The position numbers and the translations under genes are program-made. From Pseudomonadales bacterium (GTDB lineage Bacteria; Pseudomonadota; Gammaproteobacteria; Pseudomonadales; Ketobacteraceae), in contig JAGUVW010000043.1 in NCBI GenBank assembly GCA_020062665.1, positions 1 through 64,000 of the forward strand: 64,000 bases of DNA. Direction: 5' to 3'. Below, piece after piece: positions 29,590-38,255 of this stretch. The notes below the pieces were generated by a model that did no database searches, was not told the DNA's origin, and saw nothing but the letters and a program-made list of their open reading frames with translations. Within the stretch, counting starts at the first letter, position 1, and every line of letters begins with the position of its first letter.

Positions 29590-30594
29590 TCAGCTGACTT
29601 TCACCACATAACGCCCGACGTGACGGCCGTTGTGGACAGCCTCCAGTGCTTCAGGCAATTGCGCCAGGTCGACGGTGCGGGATACCTGCTGTTTGAACGT
29701 CGCGAAACCATCGAACAGCCATTTGCCGCCCAGCAGATTCCAGATGTCCTGCTTCACGTCCAGCGGCAATTCCACTGAATCCACACCCAGCAAATTCACG
29801 CCACGCAGGATGAAGGGAAACACGCTGGTGGTGAAATTCGGCCCCGCCACCATGCCACAACAGGCCACGCTGCCGCCGTAGCGGATGGATTTGAGGACAT
29901 TGCCCAGCACATCGCCGCCCACGGTATCCACGGCAGCGGCCCACTGGGGCTTGTTCATGGGGCGATTGGCGTTTTCCAGCAGTGATTCGCGGCTGACACA
30001 GCTGCTGGCGCCGACGGATTTCAGCAATGCATGCTGATCGGCCTTGCCGGTGGCCGCCACCACCTCGAAACCCTGATTATGCAGCAGCCAGACCGCGATG
30101 ATGCCCACGCCACCGGTCGCGCCAGTCACCAGCACCGGACCCTGATCCGGCGAGATGCCCACCTGCAGCAACGTATCCACGCTCATGGCGGCGGTGAAGC
30201 CGGCAGTGCCAAACACCATCGCGTCTTCCGGCGACAGTGACTCCGGCTTGCGAATCACCCAGGCCGCCGGCACGCGAATGTACTGGCCGTAGCCACCCGC
30301 CGTGTTCATGCCCAGGTCGTATCCCATCACAATGACCTGATCACCGATTCGCACCGCAGGATCGCTGGAGCTTTCCACCACGCCCACTGCATCGATGCCC
30401 GGCGTGTGGGGGTAGGAACGGGTCACACCCTTGTTGCCGAAAGCAGACAGCGCGTCCTTGTAGTTGATGGACGAATGGCTGACCCGGATCAGCACATCCC
30501 CTGCGGGCAGATCGTCGATGGAACGCTCGACGATGCGTTGTTCGAATCCATTTGCGCCTTCACTGGCCTGCAGGGCCTTGAATGTGCCACTCAT
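29590..30594 (-). CDS. acrylyl-CoA reductase-like quinone oxidoreductase (YhdH/AcuI)
   Basis: 334 residues, medium-chain dehydrogenase/reductase without zinc ligands. The GroES-like half begins with FKALQASEGANG and has SSINYKDALS; the Rossmann half has VTGATGGVGIIAVWLLHNQG for NADPH. YhdH/AcuI members reduce acrylyl-CoA to propionyl-CoA, protecting against this reactive intermediate (for example from DMSP or 3-hydroxypropionate). ATG at 30594. It follows sohB by 28 bases and ends 6 bases from the convergent arsM stop. Confidence 0.87.
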   Translation of the reverse strand: MSGTFKALQASEGANGFEQRIVERSIDDLPAGDVLIRVSHSSINYKDALSAFGNKGVTRSYPHTPGIDAVGVVESSSDPAVRIGDQVIVMGYDLGMNTAGGYGQYIRVPAAWVIRKPESLSPEDAMVFGTAGFTAAMSVDTLLQVGISPDQGPVLVTGATGGVGIIAVWLLHNQGFEVVAATGKADQHALLKSVGASSCVSRESLLENANRPMNKPQWAAAVDTVGGDVLGNVLKSIRYGGSVACCGMVAGPNFTTSVFPFILRGVNLLGVDSVELPLDVKQDIWNLLGGKWLFDGFATFKQQVSRTVDLAQLPEALEAVHNGRHVGRYVVKVS

Positions 30595-30622
30595 GCCGGA
30601 TGTCCCTCGAAAATAATGGCGA

Positions 30623-31675
30623 TCAGATCAGTTGTTTGCCGCGCCCCGACAACAGTTCCACCACGCGCAGCAGGCTGCGGGTCAGCGCGCCTTCGGTGGC
30701 CAGCCCCAGGCGGTCGGCCATGGTCTTTTTCACTTCGTAGGCCACTTCGAACACGTCGGCATTCTGGCTGGCTTCGTACAGGTAGTCGTCACTGGTCTGG
30801 ATGCTGTCAATCAGTTTCAGATCAACGCACTGGGAGCCATACCAGTGTTCGCCGGTGGCAATCTTTTCCATTTCGAGCTGCGGCCGGTTCCGACTCACCA
30901 TGGCTTTGAACAGGCCGTGGGTGTCTTCGATTTCCTCGATGAATTTCTTTTTACCTTCAGGCGTGTTTTCGCCCAGTATGGTCACGGTGCGCTTGTATTG
31001 GCCGGCGGTATAGACGTCGTAATCCACGTCGAACTTCTTCAGCACCCGGTTGAAGTTGGGCAACTCTGCCACCACGCCGATGGAGCCGAGGATGGCAAAA
31101 GGGGCTGCGAGTATCTTGTTGGCGACGCAGGCCATCATGTAGCCACCGCTGGCCGCCACCTTGTCCACGCACACCGTGAGGGGAATTTCTTTTTGGCGGA
31201 AACGTTCCAGCTGCGAGGATGCCAGGCCATAGGCATGCACCTGGCCACCAGGACTTTCCAGACGCAGTACCACTTCATCATCCTTGCCCGCCATGGTGAG
31301 TACGGCGGTGATCTCGTTGGCCAGGTTTTCCACCCCGCTGGCCGCCACGTCACCATCGAAATCCAGCACGAATACCCGCCTGCGCTCGGCGGCCTCGGGA
31401 TGCTTCTTGCGCTCCTTGGCTTTTTGCTTTTCTTCTTTCTTCAGGCGTTTTTCTTCCGCTTTCCACTCATCCTTGGTGAGGATGCTGTGCTGCAGCGCAG
31501 CTTTCAGATCGTCATAGAAATCATTGAGGGGCGTAACACGGATCTCGCCTTTGTGACCGTGATGGGCGCGGGACTGGGCGGTGGCCGCAATGGCGGAAAT
31601 GACCAGAAGAATGGCAACGACGACGGTTACGGCCTTTGCCAGAAACAGGCCGTACTCGAGGAAAAACTCAACCAC
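30623..31675 (-). CDS. sohB: inner-membrane serine protease SohB
   Basis: 350 residues, S49 signal-peptide-peptidase family (E. coli SohB 349). One N-terminal membrane helix (about 8-30), then a charged EEKRLKKEEKQKAKERKK stretch near residue 75-90, followed by the protease domain facing the periplasm. The nucleophile Ser is in VDKVAASGGYMMACVA and the general-base Lys in AGQYKRTVTILGENTPEGKK. The start is GTG 31675 with GAGG upstream. It sits in a minus-strand run below fimL, nudC and a membrane protein gene. Confidence 0.92.
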   Translation of the reverse strand: MVEFFLEYGLFLAKAVTVVVAILLVISAIAATAQSRAHHGHKGEIRVTPLNDFYDDLKAALQHSILTKDEWKAEEKRLKKEEKQKAKERKKHPEAAERRRVFVLDFDGDVAASGVENLANEITAVLTMAGKDDEVVLRLESPGGQVHAYGLASSQLERFRQKEIPLTVCVDKVAASGGYMMACVANKILAAPFAILGSIGVVAELPNFNRVLKKFDVDYDVYTAGQYKRTVTILGENTPEGKKKFIEEIEDTHGLFKAMVSRNRPQLEMEKIATGEHWYGSQCVDLKLIDSIQTSDDYLYEASQNADVFEVAYEVKKTMADRLGLATEGALTRSLLRVVELLSGRGKQLI

Positions 31676-31762
31676 TGAAAAACCTCATGGGGAATGGAAA
31701 AGCGGCGCTCCGGGCGCACGCGAGGGCCTTAAGATACCGCAAAGGTTGCGGCGGGACTACCG

Positions 31763-32419
31763 CTAATCCCATTCCTTGACGGCCATTTCTGCCCGGTCGT
31801 TTTCCGGTCGCGCGATCATGCCGGCAAAGGTCAGGCGCACGCTGAACAGGGCGCCGTCGGCCATGGGCAGGTAGGTGGCGCTGCCGTATTCCGCATCAAA
31901 CCAGGGGAAATGACGGGACAGGGTTTTGAAGGAGGTCCACAGGTCGAAACCCACATCGGGATTGCTGACGGCATAGACGCTGCGGGCGCGAATCCGTTCG
32001 TCCTCCAGGGCATAGTAGCGACCCTGCAGACGATCCAGCTTATAGAGCGGCGTTCCCCCCAAGGCGGCAAAGGGCCCTTTCCACTTGATGATACGGGCAT
32101 CCATCTGCCACAGGTCGCCGGCGATTTCGAAGGGCATCTCCACCGCATTGCCCTGCAGCACGACATTGGCCTTATAGAGCTGCTTGTCGATCTTGTCGAA
32201 GCTGATGGTAGCGACGGTCACTTCTTCATTCAGCAACTTGTAGCCGTTCAGGTTCAGCGCGGTGAGCCCCAGCACCACCGACGCCACCAGCGCCAGCATG
32301 CCGATCATGCCTTTGAGCCAGCCGGCAAACCAGTTGCGCCGCAACAGCATGAACAGCGCGATCAGCAGGGTAATCAGACTGCACAGTGCGAATATTCCGG
32401 CGACCCATTGAAATTGCAT
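31763..32419 (-). CDS. conserved membrane-anchored protein of unknown function
   Basis: 218 residues. Two hydrophobic helices at the N-terminus (about 5-25 and 35-57) and a soluble C-terminal domain of about 150 residues containing MPFEIAGDLWQMDARIIKW and YALEDERIRARSVY. Similar proteins follow nudC in pseudomonads, where I recall them annotated loosely as efflux-pump-like; nothing here supports a transport role. The soluble part most likely lies in the periplasm. It begins 14 bases after nudC, so it is in the same operon. Confidence 0.7.
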   Translation of the reverse strand: MQFQWVAGIFALCSLITLLIALFMLLRRNWFAGWLKGMIGMLALVASVVLGLTALNLNGYKLLNEEVTVATISFDKIDKQLYKANVVLQGNAVEMPFEIAGDLWQMDARIIKWKGPFAALGGTPLYKLDRLQGRYYALEDERIRARSVYAVSNPDVGFDLWTSFKTLSRHFPWFDAEYGSATYLPMADGALFSVRLTFAGMIARPENDRAEMAVKEWD

Positions 32420-32433
32420 AAGGCGATTCCGCG

Positions 32434-33261
32434 TTATCTTCTCGGTGAATTGAACTGTTCGATGTACTGGTCAATCAGGAACCGGGATATGGAACCTGGT
32501 GGCGGCACATTCGGCAGTGAATTGATGGCCCACCAATCCGCATGCTCGATTTCGACACCGTCCACCTGAATGTCACCGCCAGCGTAATCCGCGTGGAATC
32601 CGATCATCAGCGAATGGGGAAACGGCCACGGCTGGCTATCAAGATAGCGCAGGTTGGTGACCTGGATGCCGGTTTCCTCGAACACTTCCCGGTGAATCGC
32701 CATTTCCAGCGTTTCGCCAGGCTCGACAAAGCCCGCCAGCGTGGAATACATGCCTGCGGGGAAATGCGGTGCCCGCGCCAGCAGCACTTCGTAGCCCCGG
32801 GTCACCAGCACGATGATGCAGGGGGAAATACGCGGATATTGCGTGTAGCCACATTCGGGGCAGGTCTTGGCGCGATCAGTGGCGTGGGGTTCAGTGGGCG
32901 CGCCGCAACGGCTGCAGTACTGGTGGTTGATGTCCCATTCGACAATCTGGCGGGCGCGGCCAGCCAGCATGAACAGATGGGGATCCACCTCCATGGCCAG
33001 CTTGCGCAGATCCTGCAGGTAAAAGCCCTGGGGGATGTCAGCATCCTGTTCGATCATCACGGTGAAACAGTGCTGGCCTTCCAGCCGGCCCAGATAATGG
33101 GGCTGGCGATGCGCTATACCCAGGTCAGAAAAGCGCTGCGCCTGCGGAATCATGGCGCCGTATTCGTCCCGAAACATCAGCAGGCGCCCCTCATGGAACG
33201 CGAACCAGATGCTGTCGTCCTGAATGTCCCCCGGTGGAACAACTTCGGGTATGAACTCCAT
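32434..33261 (-). CDS. nudC: NADH pyrophosphatase / RNA decapping Nudix hydrolase
   Basis: 275 residues. Cleaves NADH to NMNH and AMP and, in E. coli, removes the NAD cap from RNA. The zinc ribbon is CSRCGAPT...CPECGYTQYP, followed by the Nudix box GFVEPGETLEMAIHREVFEE and the SQPWPFPHSLM motif that marks NADH specificity. ATG 33261 (MEFIPEVVPP) was chosen over GTG 33267 because AGGAG sits 5 bases before the ATG and overlaps the GTG. It lies 15 bases after fimL. Confidence 0.94.
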   Translation of the reverse strand: MEFIPEVVPPGDIQDDSIWFAFHEGRLLMFRDEYGAMIPQAQRFSDLGIAHRQPHYLGRLEGQHCFTVMIEQDADIPQGFYLQDLRKLAMEVDPHLFMLAGRARQIVEWDINHQYCSRCGAPTEPHATDRAKTCPECGYTQYPRISPCIIVLVTRGYEVLLARAPHFPAGMYSTLAGFVEPGETLEMAIHREVFEETGIQVTNLRYLDSQPWPFPHSLMIGFHADYAGGDIQVDGVEIEHADWWAINSLPNVPPPGSISRFLIDQYIEQFNSPRR

Positions 33262-33276
33262 CCCCACTCCTGTCCG

Positions 33277-34989
33277 TTACGCGGCTTTGACCGGGAATCC
33301 CAGTTCCCGCATGCTGTCTTCGGCCACGTCGAGCACGCCGTCGCCGATGGGTTTGTTGTCTTCCATGCCTTCCAGGAAATAGTCGATGCTGGTGATGGCA
33401 TCGGCCAGGGTTTCCATGGTGCTCAAGCTGGGCTTGTCGGTGCGATCCCGGATCAGCTTCTGCTCGATGAACTGCTCACACACCCGCACCACTTCCGCCG
33501 CTCGCGGCAATTGCAAAAAGATCAGGCCACCCCAGACAGATTTCAGGGTCACGGGCACGTTGGTCAGGTGCATACCGTCCCAGTTGGAATCCATGAAGGA
33601 GGTGATTGCGCGCTTGGCCAGTGACAGTCCCGCCCGCGCTTCCGCCACCACGACGCGGCGCGCATCGTCCAGCTGGGTAACGGACATGTTGGAATTGATG
33701 GCGTCTTCGGCTTTCTGTTCAAAGTTGGAGGCATCGGGGCCGCGGCGCGGCAATAGCGTGGCGATGCTGTTTTCCACGTACAGCAGTGCATCCGCCACCT
33801 TGTTGAATTCTTCGGATTCGCCATCCACGTTACCCACCGACCAGCCGCGCACGATATGAGCTTGTTCCTTGAACAGGCCAGCAGGCTTGCTAAGGCCCAG
33901 CATGATCAGGGTATTGGCCACCTTCATCATCGCATCGGCGGTGGTGTTGAAACCTTCGGTGTCTGCCGACGCACCGCGCGCGCCCAGATCCAGCGCGTCC
34001 TTGATGTGGGTAAGTTCTTCATTCAACGCTTCGGCCACCGAGCGAATCACCGAACCTCCGGGGCCGCGCATGACGTCGCGCTCGGAACGCAGGGTGGCAT
34101 CAGTAAGGCCGCCCATGTCCAGCTTGTAGGTTTCGCAGATGGATTTGAGGGTCGGTGTCGCCGGCCCCGCCAGCGAGGCGATGTACACGCACTCTTTCAC
34201 CAGCGGAAACGGCGGATCTTTCTTCATCACGCTGTCGCCCTGGAACACCATCCCCTTGATCTGGCGATCGATCATGCCCAGCAGGGATTTGCGTGCGGTA
34301 TTGAGCTCCACCCGGTCGCTGCCGATGGCATCCACCACGCCCATCCCGAGCCACAGCAGCTTGGCCATGGGTGTGTTGCCGGCCATGCTGTCGAGCCGCT
34401 GCAGCGCGCGCGCCATCAGCTTGGCATTGGTCGCGACGTTCACGTGCTTGAAGATACCCAGCATGCCGACCTGGTACATGTGGCGCAGGCGGCGGCCGGT
34501 CTGTTCGATTTCGGCGCGATTGGGCTCGTTCGATCCTGGCTTGGCGGGGCGCGCAGGATTGTCGTTGATTTCGAAAAAGACGCTTTCAGTGATCAGGGAT
34601 TTGCCGAGCAGTGCCCGCACTTCGTTGATGATGGGAATCAGCAGCACCGGCAAGGCCCGCTTCTTTACTTCGACATATTCCAGGTAGTGCATCAGCAGCA
34701 TGATGGAACCACTGATGGTGGCCAGTTCGCGCTCGTTGTTCTGCTGGCGCCGGCTGATGATGCGCTGACCCAGCTGCTCGAGTTCTTCGCAGAGCATCGC
34801 CGCACCGGGCAGGTTGATCAGCTTGAACACGCCCTTGATCTGAGAAAACTGTTCGATGGATGTGCGCAGCCGACTGTCGTTATCCGGCTCCTCGACATAC
34901 TGCTCCAGATTGGATTCGGCGATGGAGAGCGATTCGTCGATCTGCTCTTTGACCAGGTTGAGGGATGCAGAACCTTCGATTGTTAGCAT
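33277..34989 (-). CDS. fimL: FimL, type IV pilus/twitching signalling scaffold
   Basis: 570 residues. Related to the N-terminal part of the ChpA chemosensory kinase: several HPt-like helical bundles without phospho-accepting His motifs. In P. aeruginosa FimL interacts with FimV and the pilus regulator PilG, and its loss lowers cAMP and twitching. The start MLTIEGSASLNLVKEQIDES and the IEQFSQIKGVFKLINLPGAA segment match that protein. First gene of the run fimL-nudC-membrane protein(-sohB-yhdH), read from the promoter at 35079-35109. No pilus structural gene is in the window, but the cyclase at 260 is a possible functional relative. Confidence 0.88.
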   Translation of the reverse strand: MLTIEGSASLNLVKEQIDESLSIAESNLEQYVEEPDNDSRLRTSIEQFSQIKGVFKLINLPGAAMLCEELEQLGQRIISRRQQNNERELATISGSIMLLMHYLEYVEVKKRALPVLLIPIINEVRALLGKSLITESVFFEINDNPARPAKPGSNEPNRAEIEQTGRRLRHMYQVGMLGIFKHVNVATNAKLMARALQRLDSMAGNTPMAKLLWLGMGVVDAIGSDRVELNTARKSLLGMIDRQIKGMVFQGDSVMKKDPPFPLVKECVYIASLAGPATPTLKSICETYKLDMGGLTDATLRSERDVMRGPGGSVIRSVAEALNEELTHIKDALDLGARGASADTEGFNTTADAMMKVANTLIMLGLSKPAGLFKEQAHIVRGWSVGNVDGESEEFNKVADALLYVENSIATLLPRRGPDASNFEQKAEDAINSNMSVTQLDDARRVVVAEARAGLSLAKRAITSFMDSNWDGMHLTNVPVTLKSVWGGLIFLQLPRAAEVVRVCEQFIEQKLIRDRTDKPSLSTMETLADAITSIDYFLEGMEDNKPIGDGVLDVAEDSMRELGFPVKAA

Positions 34990-35078
34990 GTAGACACCGT
35001 CGTTTGAATCCAGGCCGAACCGGGGCCGGCCTGCGGGAAAAATCAGTTGTGCACGCTGGAGATACTGCTGCCTGATTG

Positions 35079-35109
35079 AGTATAGATTCTTTTTCTTGTT
35101 TTACTTCAA
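35079..35109 (-). promoter_or_regulatory. probable fimL promoter
   Basis: On the minus strand TTGAAG (35109-35104), 19 bases rich in A, then TATACT (35084-35079), about 90 bases before the fimL start. The spacer is 2 bases longer than ideal. Confidence 0.5.
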
Positions 35110-35264
35110 GCACATATGTGAGCCATTTCCCGATTTTGCCGGGTGATGTTCAGGCTGGCCCGAGGTTATTTATCTAACTGACTGTTCTACTTTATCTTTT
35201 TATTGCAGGGGCAACAATCCCGGGCGACAGAAACGGAGTGATTCAACCGCCCGACGACCCGATT

Positions 35265-36002
35265 TCATGCCGGCTTGCCCTCAGGGGGCGTCGGCTCCTT
35301 CAGCCAGATGCAGTTGCCGCCGCTGGCCTTGTTGATGCCGTTCAGCCGGGTTTCGTGGGCTTCCAGCTCGGCGGCGGAGGCACGAATCACCTTCAGCCGA
35401 GGTTTGTCAGCACCGAAGCGTTTGATGGTGGCTCCCGTCACCGTATTGCCGCCCTCACCTTCTCCACCCAGGATCAGCGCTGTCTGGCCGCCGGTCATGG
35501 CCAGGTAGACATCGCCCAGGATCTCGGCGTCCAGCAACGCGCCGTGCAGTTCCCGATGGGAGTTGTCGATCTCATAGCGCTTGCAGAGAGCATCCAGGCT
35601 GTTGCGCTGGCCGGGGTGCATCTTGCGCGCCATGATCAGGGTATCAAGCACCGAGCAGTGATCCTCGATGCGCCCCAGGGCCGGATTCACTTTCTGCAGC
35701 TCGTGATTGATGAAGCCCACGTCGAACGCGGCGTTGTGGATGATCAGCTCGGCGCCTTTCACAAAGGCGAGAAACTCATCCACCACCTCGGCGAAGCGTG
35801 GCTTGTCGGCCAGGAATTCGTTGGTGATGCCGTGCACTTCGATGGCGCCGTTGTCGATCTCGCGATCGGGTTGCAGATAACGGTGGAAATTGTTGCCGGT
35901 GAGACGGCGGTTGACCATTTCCACGCAGCCGATTTCGATGATGCGGTGGCCTTCGGACGGCTCCAGGCCGGTGGTTTCAGTATCGAGAATAATTTGGCGC
36001 AT
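35265..36002 (-). CDS. dnaQ: DNA polymerase III epsilon subunit (proofreading exonuclease)
   Basis: 245 residues. 3'-5' exonuclease of the replicative polymerase core. DnaQ-type motifs: Exo I ILDTETTG (7-14), Exo II HNAAFDVGF and Exo III HGALLDAEIL. The C-terminal tail that binds the alpha subunit follows, ending WLKEPTPPEGKPA. It begins 5 bases after rnhA on the same strand. In E. coli these two genes diverge; here they are one operon with the upstream yafS-like gene, as in pseudomonads. Confidence 0.95.
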   Translation of the reverse strand: MRQIILDTETTGLEPSEGHRIIEIGCVEMVNRRLTGNNFHRYLQPDREIDNGAIEVHGITNEFLADKPRFAEVVDEFLAFVKGAELIIHNAAFDVGFINHELQKVNPALGRIEDHCSVLDTLIMARKMHPGQRNSLDALCKRYEIDNSHRELHGALLDAEILGDVYLAMTGGQTALILGGEGEGGNTVTGATIKRFGADKPRLKVIRASAAELEAHETRLNGINKASGGNCIWLKEPTPPEGKPA

Positions 36003-36007
36003 ATTGT

Positions 36008-36448
36008 TTATCGTCCCAGCATGGCGTCGATGGCCTGATTGGCCAGCTCATCCGCCAGTTCGTTTTCGGGGTGGCCGCTGTGTCCCTTGACCCAGTGCCA
36101 TTCAATCTCGTGACGCCGCACGGCTTCGTCCAGTGCCTGCCACAGATCAGCGTTTTTGACCGGCTGCTTGCTGGCAGTGCGCCAGCCTTTCTGCTTCCAG
36201 CCGTGAATCCACTCGGTGATGCCCTTGCGCAGGTACTCCGAATCGGTGGTCAATTTCACCCGGCAAGGCCGTTTCAGCGTATTCAGCGCCATCAGGGCGG
36301 CGGTGAGTTCCATCCGATTGTTGGTGGTGTCCGCCTCGGCGCCGTTGAGGTTTTTCTGGGTACCTTTGTAACGCAGAATGGCGCCCCAGCCGCCGGGCCC
36401 GGGATTACCTTTACAGGCGCCGTCGGTAAAGATTTCTACTTCCTGCAT
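36008..36448 (-). CDS. rnhA: ribonuclease HI
   Basis: 146 residues. Cuts the RNA strand of RNA-DNA hybrids. Catalytic residues are all visible: D10 in [18 protein letters not shown], the Glu in [10 protein letters not shown], the Asp in [12 protein letters not shown], and the final Asp in [10 protein letters not shown]. The basic protrusion region [20 protein letters not shown] is present. It lies 27 bases downstream of the yafS-like methyltransferase gene and 5 bases before dnaQ. Confidence 0.96.
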   Translation of the reverse strand: MQEVEIFTDGACKGNPGPGGWGAILRYKGTQKNLNGAEADTTNNRMELTAALMALNTLKRPCRVKLTTDSEYLRKGITEWIHGWKQKGWRTASKQPVKNADLWQALDEAVRRHEIEWHWVKGHSGHPENELADELANQAIDAMLGR

Positions 36449-36475
36449 GAAGATTCCTTGCTGAGAATGTTTGTA

Positions 36476-37294
36476 TCAGGGCCTGGATTTCCCGTCCAGA
36501 TACCAGCGCCGGCGGGTGGAGGGGTTGGCGATGCCGGCGATGGGGATATGTACCAGGGATTCCCGCACCGTGCGGAAGGCAGGCTTGATGGGGGTCAGGG
36601 TGGAAACCTGCTTGGTGGCGGCCAGCACATAGACTGCACCCCGCTGGCTCCAGAAGCGCTGCCCCAGATAAGACAGCCAGCCGAAGAAGCGGTTGGTCTT
36701 GCCGTGGGCGGTGGGCAGGCCGTGTACCGTGCTTTCGCAGCCTTCCACATGAAAATCGAGCACCTTCAGCCAATCCGACAAACGGAACGGACTGATGAAA
36801 TTGCCGCTCCAGGGTACCCGGTTGCCCTGCTTCACAAACAGGCGCCAGAAGCCCCACAGACTCCAGGGGTTGAAGCCGACAATCAGAATCTTGCCACCGG
36901 GAATCACCGTGCGGGCGATTTCCCGCAGGGCGCGGTGGGGATCGCTTTCGAAGTCCAGACTGTGATGCAGGATGGCCACGTCTACACTTTCGGTGGCTAC
37001 AGCGATCTCGTCCGGACGGCTGACAACGCATTGATATTGCGTGGATTGATAGTGTCCCTGGCAGATATAAAGCTTGCGGTGAATGGTGCTGGCATCCGCC
37101 AGTGACTGCGGTGCGCCCACGCCGATCTGCACCAGGTAATAGCCGAACATCGACGGCAGCAGACGATCCAGCATGGCCTTCTCGGTTTGCAGCACCTGAC
37201 CACCCAGATCGCTCTGGAACCACTCCGTCAGCAGCCGATGCACATCGATGCCGTGAACCTGCTGAAACGGTTTGAACAGCCGGGGCAAAGTCAT
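36476..37294 (-). CDS. YafS-like SAM-dependent methyltransferase
   Basis: 272 residues, class I methyltransferase of the YafS group. The SAM motif I is poorly kept (YYLVQIGVG), but ESVDVAILHHSLDFESDPH and VIPGGKILIVGFNPWSLWG fit post I and III of the fold. It lacks an obvious membrane helix. The substrate is unknown. As in E. coli, it is divergent from gloB and adjacent to rnhA, so the neighbourhood itself supports the name. Confidence 0.82.
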   Translation of the reverse strand: MTLPRLFKPFQQVHGIDVHRLLTEWFQSDLGGQVLQTEKAMLDRLLPSMFGYYLVQIGVGAPQSLADASTIHRKLYICQGHYQSTQYQCVVSRPDEIAVATESVDVAILHHSLDFESDPHRALREIARTVIPGGKILIVGFNPWSLWGFWRLFVKQGNRVPWSGNFISPFRLSDWLKVLDFHVEGCESTVHGLPTAHGKTNRFFGWLSYLGQRFWSQRGAVYVLAATKQVSTLTPIKPAFRTVRESLVHIPIAGIANPSTRRRWYLDGKSRP

Positions 37295-37320
37295 GGTGGG
37301 TTGCGCTTCCTTCCAATCGG

Positions 37321-37338
37321 GTTAAAGTTCAATTTAAC
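37321..37338. promoter_or_regulatory. inverted repeat between the yafS-like gene and gloB
   Basis: GTTAAA-gttcaa-TTTAAC, perfect 6-base arms around a 6-base spacer, in the centre of the 90-base divergent gap. Operator or overlapping promoter elements are possible; no regulator is known. Confidence 0.35.
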
Positions 37339-37384
37339 AAAAGCTGACACCCTTTGTGAAAACTTTTTCCGCCGAGGACGCCCC

Positions 37385-38173
37385 ATGCATTCCCTTGCGA
37401 TCACACCCATTCCCGCCTTTGTCGACAACTATATATGGGCGCTGCACGACCAGCGTGTGGCGGTGGTGGTAGATCCAGGCGACGCAAAACCGGTGCAAGC
37501 GTTTCTGGAACAGCACAACCTGGCGCTGGCGGGCATTCTGGTGACGCACCATCACTGGGATCACATCAATGGCATCCTCGCGTTGACGGAGGAGTGGCCC
37601 GGCATTCCGGTGTGGGGCCCCGCCCGCGAGAACATCCCCGGCCGTACCCACGCATTGCAGCAGGACGACGTTATTACCCTGCCCATCGGCGTGCGCCTGA
37701 ATGTGCTGGATCTGCCCGGCCATACCCTGGGACACATCGGCTATTACTGCGCAGATTACGATGGCTCGGGCCCGCTGGTGTTGTGCGGCGACACCCTGTT
37801 TTCATCCGGCTGCGGCCGCCTGTTCGAAGGCACGCCGGAACAAATGCACGCCAGCCTGGGTCTATTGGCCCGTCTGCCAGCCGAGACACGGATCTGTTGC
37901 ACCCACGAATACACGCTGTCGAATCTGAAATTTGCCGCGGCGGTGGAGCCTGGCAACCGCGCCGTTACGGAACGGATCAGACAGGTGGAAGCACTGCGGG
38001 CATCGGCCCAGCCCTCCCTACCATCGACCCTGGCACTGGAGCGGCAGGTCAATCCGTTCCTGCGAACCGACGAGCCGGCGGTGATCCAGGCCGTGACTCA
38101 GAATTGTGGCCTGAGTCCCGCAGGCAGCGCTGACACCTTTGCTAAACTGAGGTCATGGAAGGATCGCTTCTGA
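37385..38173 (+). CDS. gloB: hydroxyacylglutathione hydrolase (glyoxalase II)
   Basis: 262 residues. Hydrolyses S-lactoylglutathione to lactate and glutathione in methylglyoxal detoxification. Metallo-beta-lactamase fold with the metal motif THHHWDH near residue 55-61, LPGHTLGHIGYY, CGDTLFSSGCGRLFEG and CTHEYTLSNLKFA, then a C-terminal substrate domain. ATG 37385 gives MHSLAITPIPAFVDNYIW, the family start; a longer frame from 37187 runs back across the gap into the divergent gene. mltD follows. Confidence 0.95.
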   Translation: MHSLAITPIPAFVDNYIWALHDQRVAVVVDPGDAKPVQAFLEQHNLALAGILVTHHHWDHINGILALTEEWPGIPVWGPARENIPGRTHALQQDDVITLPIGVRLNVLDLPGHTLGHIGYYCADYDGSGPLVLCGDTLFSSGCGRLFEGTPEQMHASLGLLARLPAETRICCTHEYTLSNLKFAAAVEPGNRAVTERIRQVEALRASAQPSLPSTLALERQVNPFLRTDEPAVIQAVTQNCGLSPAGSADTFAKLRSWKDRF

Positions 38174-38255
38174 GATCCAGCCACACTTAAACGAACTCTT
38201 TTAGGTGGCGCCACGACGTCACTGCCCCGTTAATCCGATCAGCAGGTTTACGTTC

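Noticed and set aside
37187-37384. N-terminal extension of gloB
   Set aside because: It lies inside the divergent methyltransferase gene and the gap; the family start MHSLAITPIP is at 37385 and no ribosome site supports the longer form.
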